64,000 nucleotides of DNA, taken from the NCBI RefSeq assembly GCF_031755915.1, contig NC_083387.1, positions 19,923,001-19,987,000 of the forward strand. Reading direction: 5' to 3'. The DNA comes from Ziziphus jujuba (taxonomy: Eukaryota > Streptophyta > Magnoliopsida > Rosales > Rhamnaceae). Below are positions 59,821 to 64,000 of this stretch, one piece after another (positions within the stretch are counted from its first letter, which is position 1; every line of letters begins with the position of its first letter). A program made the position numbers and the translations under genes. The notes under the pieces were generated by a model. That model did not search any database. It had not been told where the DNA came from and saw nothing but the letters and a program-made list of their open reading frames with translations.

Positions 59821-60489
59821 ACTATTTTGAGATATGAATTTTGATACATTGAGCCAAAATTGTTTAAAATATTTTTTAGGCCTTTTTAATTATCAATCTT
59901 TAATTATATTATTATTCATGCATTATATTTTAAATTAAACATCTTTTTCAAACTATTATCTAACTTAAATAATTTTAACATACATTCACCTAAGTAAAAA
60001 TACTAAATAAACTAACTATTAAGCATCAAACATGTGAAATAATACAACATAAAACTATACAACTACAATACAAGTTTATAGCTATCACCTAATTATACAA
60101 ATACATCATACAACAACAAATAAATTCTCCAACAAGTTTACAACCAATATTAGTTATAAAATAGAATACAACCATATTTGATATTTTAAACTTCAAAATT
60201 AACTTAGAATTTAATAAACTAACAATACATAAAAATAAAAATTATTTTAAATAGTCTTCTTCCACACACTTCATTCCACGAGCAACCACCATCAACCACA
60301 ATCCCATTATCACAATATGCCATGCAAAGCCATATTCCATTCATCCTTCAACAAGCATTAAAATTACACATTAAATATTAAATGTAACTAGCAATCAATA
60401 AACTTAAGTGCAATTTAGTATATTACTAAAATAGTATCTAATTTAAAAAATAATTGGAATTAACAACAAACTTACCAAGCAATCATAGA
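59821..60489. other. hAT 3' untranslated part
   Basis: AT-rich sequence between the subterminal repeats and the last transposase exon. No domain seen. Confidence 0.5.
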
Positions 60490-62797
60490 TCAATTAGATG
60501 GAGGTAGATTTTGTTTTGTAACACAAGATGCTCCTAAACAAATTAAAATATAATATTAAATTAATCAATAAATACTAAAAAGACGTTGTAAATATTACTA
60601 AAAAAAATTAAAAAGCTCTAAAAAACATGATAAAAATAAAATTACAAATAATTAAAAAAAATCGTACCTGATTCAATAGAATCATTATATGTAACATCCT
60701 CAATTGGTACTTCAACTCTATAATCATATCTCATAGGATTTGATTTCAACCAATTTTGTGAACAAATCAAAGCCTCCACCATTTTTGGACCCAATGAACT
60801 GCGAAATGCATCAAGAATACGTATTCCGGTACTAAATGCAGATTCAGATGCTACTGTAGAAACTGGAATGACATATACATCTCTTGCAATTTGAGATAAA
60901 ATTCGATATTTTGTGCAATTATTTTTCCACCAAGCCAAAATATCAAATTTCTCACTCTCCACATCCTCACATGGATCAAACAAAAATTTATCAACCTCAT
61001 TTTTTATTTCCAATACATTTTTCTCCATTTTTCTTTTTTTAAATTGTGATTCTTTCAAACGCCGACGATCATCTATACTTCCATCATCCATTGAATCCAC
61101 CATCATCCCACTTTGTTGTGCTTGTATTGATTGATTATCATTAGGATTAGACACTTTAGAACTCTCATCCATAGAATCAACTTCTTTATAAAAGTCATAA
61201 AGATTATATAAAGTATCTTTCACATCCTTAGTCAAAGATTTAACCATACTACTTTCATAAGCATCCTCAAAAAGATATGATACATATTCTAGCTTATATC
61301 GTGGATCAAGCACAACGGCAATAAGTAACAACTTGTTGACATTTCCAAGTAAACCCCAATATTTCTCGAACTTTGTCAATATTTTCTTTGCCATATCGGC
61401 CATCAAATGGTTTTGACTATTACTTCATTCAACAAGTGCATTATACATCAAACTCAATTCATGAAAACATATATTAGAAGTAACAGTAAAAAATGCACTA
61501 AATTTTAAGGTAATCTCATAAAAAGTAGCAAGAAATTTCACAAAAACCCTTGCACTATCCCAGTCTTTACTTTGAGGTGGCCCAGCTCTCTTCCTTCCAA
61601 CTTCATCCTCCTCAAAATATCCAAGAAAAAACCATCATCATCTACCATCCTATCAAAAGCTTTTTGATACTTCAAAGCCGAATTCAACATCAAATAGGTA
61701 GAATTCCACCTAGTAGACACATCCAAAACCACGGTTTCTCTAAATTCCATCTTCTCCTTTTCTACACATTCTTTAAATTTGGTTAACCTTGAAGGCGATG
61801 ATCGAACATATCTAATAGCATTACGAATTCCAGCAATACTATCATGAATTTCCCTTAATCCAAATGTCACAATCAAATTTACAATATGTGCAGCACAACG
61901 AACATGCAAAAACTCACCATCCAAAACATTTTCTTTCCAATAATCTAATCTTTTTTTCACAAAATTAATAGCCACATCATTTGAAGAAGCATTATCAACC
62001 GTTATTGTGAAAACCCTTTTAATACCCCATTCAATTAAACAATTTTCTATAACCTTACCAATTGTCTCACCCTTGTGATTTTGGACAATACAAAAATTTA
62101 TAATTCTCTTATGCAACTTCCAATCATCATCAATGAAATGAGCGGTAAGAGTCATATAATTGTTATTTTGAATGGAAGTCCATGTATCCGTCATAAGACA
62201 AACCCTTTGCTTCCTCAATGAAAACACACTTTTCAAAATTTTTTTCTCATCTAAGTACAATTGAAACACATCTCTAGAAATTGTTCTACGAGATGGAGGT
62301 TCATACTTAGGGTTCAAAGTATTACAAAACTTTCTAAACCCTTCCCCTTCAACATGGCTAAATGGCAACTCGTCTATGATGATCATTTGAGCACATGCAA
62401 GCCTACATGCCTCTTTACTAAATGTTGTACTTGTACACACCAAATTACTACTACTACTATCGAAAGAAAGAACTTGTTGGCTTTTTTCCACTGTCCTATT
62501 AGGGTATTTCTTGCATTGGTTCATCAAATGATTCCGTAACGTACTAGTTCCACACCTCTTAGTATCACATGCATAATCTACCCCACAATATTTACATTTG
62601 CATCTAGGATTACTTGGATCACTATCTGGAATTTTTTCAAAATGTTCCCAAACCCAAGATGGAGCCCTAGAAGGTTTTCTCTTTTGTGTCTTATAAGATT
62701 TATCCGATTTTGAAGGTTGAGACTCAGCTTTCTCTGATTCATTTAGATATTCTTCCAATTCATTAATATCATACAAATCATTGTGGTACTCATCCAT
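60490..62797 (-). pseudogene. hAT transposase with BED finger, broken
   Basis: The main exon runs 62797-60668, and a short last exon is 60533-60490 (ASCVTKQNLPPSN), joined by TCAG|GTACG and TTGTTTAG|GAG. A zinc finger of BED type is at about residues 44-97 (SWVWEHFEKI, C68-x2-C71, H90, C95). The RNase H-like core has MTDTWTS (D204) and ITVDNASSND (D268), then RCAAHIVNL and TRWNSTYLML. The C-terminal hATC dimerisation domain reads DILAWWKNN, ASESAFSTG and SSLGPKMVEALICSQNWL. A one-base frameshift near 61625-61660 and a stop at about 61424 (TGA where Trp is usual) interrupt the protein. Otherwise it is nearly complete. Confidence 0.88.
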
Positions 62798-63597
62798 CTA
62801 TAACCTATTAAAAACAAAAAAATATATTGAAAAACATATAAAAAGAAACAAGAAAACAAAAAGTATAATAAGATTTCATGCACATCCATGTGAAAAGAAT
62901 TAGTTTTAATTAATTTACTACATTAAGGTGCTTGCTGTTTTTTTTTTTTTTTTTTTTTTTTTTTGGTTATCGGTTTACTCAAAAAAAGAAAAAAAAATCT
63001 GTTGACACATTAGAATCAAATCCTATCGGAAAAAATAGAAAAAAATGAAAAATAAATTTAGGATCAGTTTTAAAAGATTTAGGAGTAAAGTCCATATTAA
63101 AGGGAAGAAAAATGTGAAGGGTTTTTAGATGCATATCCGATGACACATTTAATGGCTTGATGTTTTGATGTTGTGGATGCAATCAATATGAGATTCACAC
63201 ATTGTTCATAATAACTTCATAGCAATCAAATAACACAAATTTCACTTCACAATCTCCAAACTTCACAGCAAACAATTTCACAGCCTAAGCTTCACTACAC
63301 TTTCCAAAACTAATTTTCACCTTCCCACTTCTAATGAACTTCAAATTTCACAAATTGATGCAAAAATAATGAGAAAAAAGTCTAATAACTTTCCTCCAAA
63401 TTTCTCAACCAAAATCAAACGAAGCTTGGAATCCTATCCTTCTTGTTCCTCTCAGGATGCTTTCTAGTTGAGGCCAACAGTGAGTAGCTCAGTTAGCTAA
63501 CAAACCAACCTATGTTGTAAATCTGGATAATTATACAAATAATTAAAATCTAAAATGAATTCATATGAAATTAAAGGAGAAAGTTCTCACAATGCAT

Positions 63598-63640
<43 letters not shown>

Positions 63641-64000
63641 ATCTTTCCTCATATCAAATTAGTTAATTACCAATGAATGTAATCAAAGAGCAAAAATCAA
63701 AATTTAAATGACAGCCATTTTCTTATTTAGAACCCAAGTAAGGAAGAAAAACAACAAATGAAGTTGTTCCTCTGTGCAAAAAACATGTGCAAACCATTTT
63801 ATATCTGAATTTCCCTTACATATTTACTTTAAAAGAAAGAAATATAAAACTTTTTATGTCTTTTCTTTCCCTACTAAGTAGAAAACAGCATATATATACA
63901 TATAATCTAAACAAATGTTTAATGATTTGTTGAACTGTATAGACATCCACGGATTGATTGTGTAGGCAGGTGTCGTATAATCATTTTGCCCAAAATTGAA
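62798..64000. other. Upstream flank of the hAT transposase
   Basis: Contains a poly-T run at about 62939-62964 and a TA run at about 63600-63638. No gene or hAT terminus was found; the 5' end of the element may lie beyond the window. Confidence 0.5.

Larger units (their letters stand above)
59494..62797 (-). mobile_element. Decayed hAT transposon, 3' end and transposase
   Basis: The low-coordinate end near 59494 starts AAGGGGTGGGCTCGGTTCGG, like plant hAT termini, and is followed by dense GGTTCGGTT/AACCGAACC inverted repeats. The transposase gene reads toward this end. The opposite terminus was not found before 64000, so the element is longer than listed or truncated. Confidence 0.75.

Overview
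This window is AT-rich nuclear DNA from a flowering plant, most likely a eudicot. The evidence is GT-AG introns, a P-class PPR gene, a plant-type bromodomain gene, Aux/IAA and BASS gene pieces, and plant lineages of Ty3/gypsy, Ty1/copia, CACTA, PIF/Harbinger, MULE and hAT elements. I cannot name the species from sequence alone. Exon boundaries were placed by eye from reading frame and splice consensus.

Layout. From 1 to 4281 lies the 3' part of a decayed Ty3/gypsy chromovirus (gag zinc knuckle, protease, RT, RNase H, integrase, chromodomain, then one LTR). It stops exactly at an exon-like piece of a BASS (bile acid:sodium symporter family) gene. BASS pieces are followed at about 5554 by a piece resembling an NRPD4/NRPE4-type RNA polymerase subunit. 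A decayed CACTA end follows (6110-6642), so 4282-6642 reads as a CACTA element that captured two host genes. From about 6648 to 15022 lies a decayed Ty1/copia element whose 5' part is split by a 2990-bp gypsy-type solo LTR (7143-10132). From 15023 to 17967 I see no gene.

The host genes are a minus-strand mitochondrial-type PPR protein (19041-21416, with a 5'UTR intron), a minus-strand NRDE/TANGO2-like protein in five exons (31781-34468), and a plus-strand bromodomain protein in nine exons (37571-44134). Two short exons of an unidentified minus-strand gene lie at 17968-18272. Between the PPR and NRDE genes sits a two-gene PIF/Harbinger element (Myb/SANT ORF at 26476-27436; DDE transposase at 27718-29102). 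The transposase has lost its first catalytic Asp. Upstream of it is a second copy of the PPR gene's promoter and 5'UTR.

The right part is dominated by a giant Mutator-like element, 47091-58616 (11.5 kb). It has long diverged terminal inverted repeats and a 9-bp target duplication. Inside are a captured, frameshifted Aux/IAA (IAA8/IAA9-like) fragment, a 5.5-kb satellite array of alternating long and short monomers in which the long type carries a hairpin, and a decayed FAR1-type transposase. A decayed hAT element follows (about 59494 to beyond 62797). The most unusual objects are this MULE and its hairpin satellite, the CACTA end with two captured genes, and the Harbinger transposase behind a duplicated PPR promoter.
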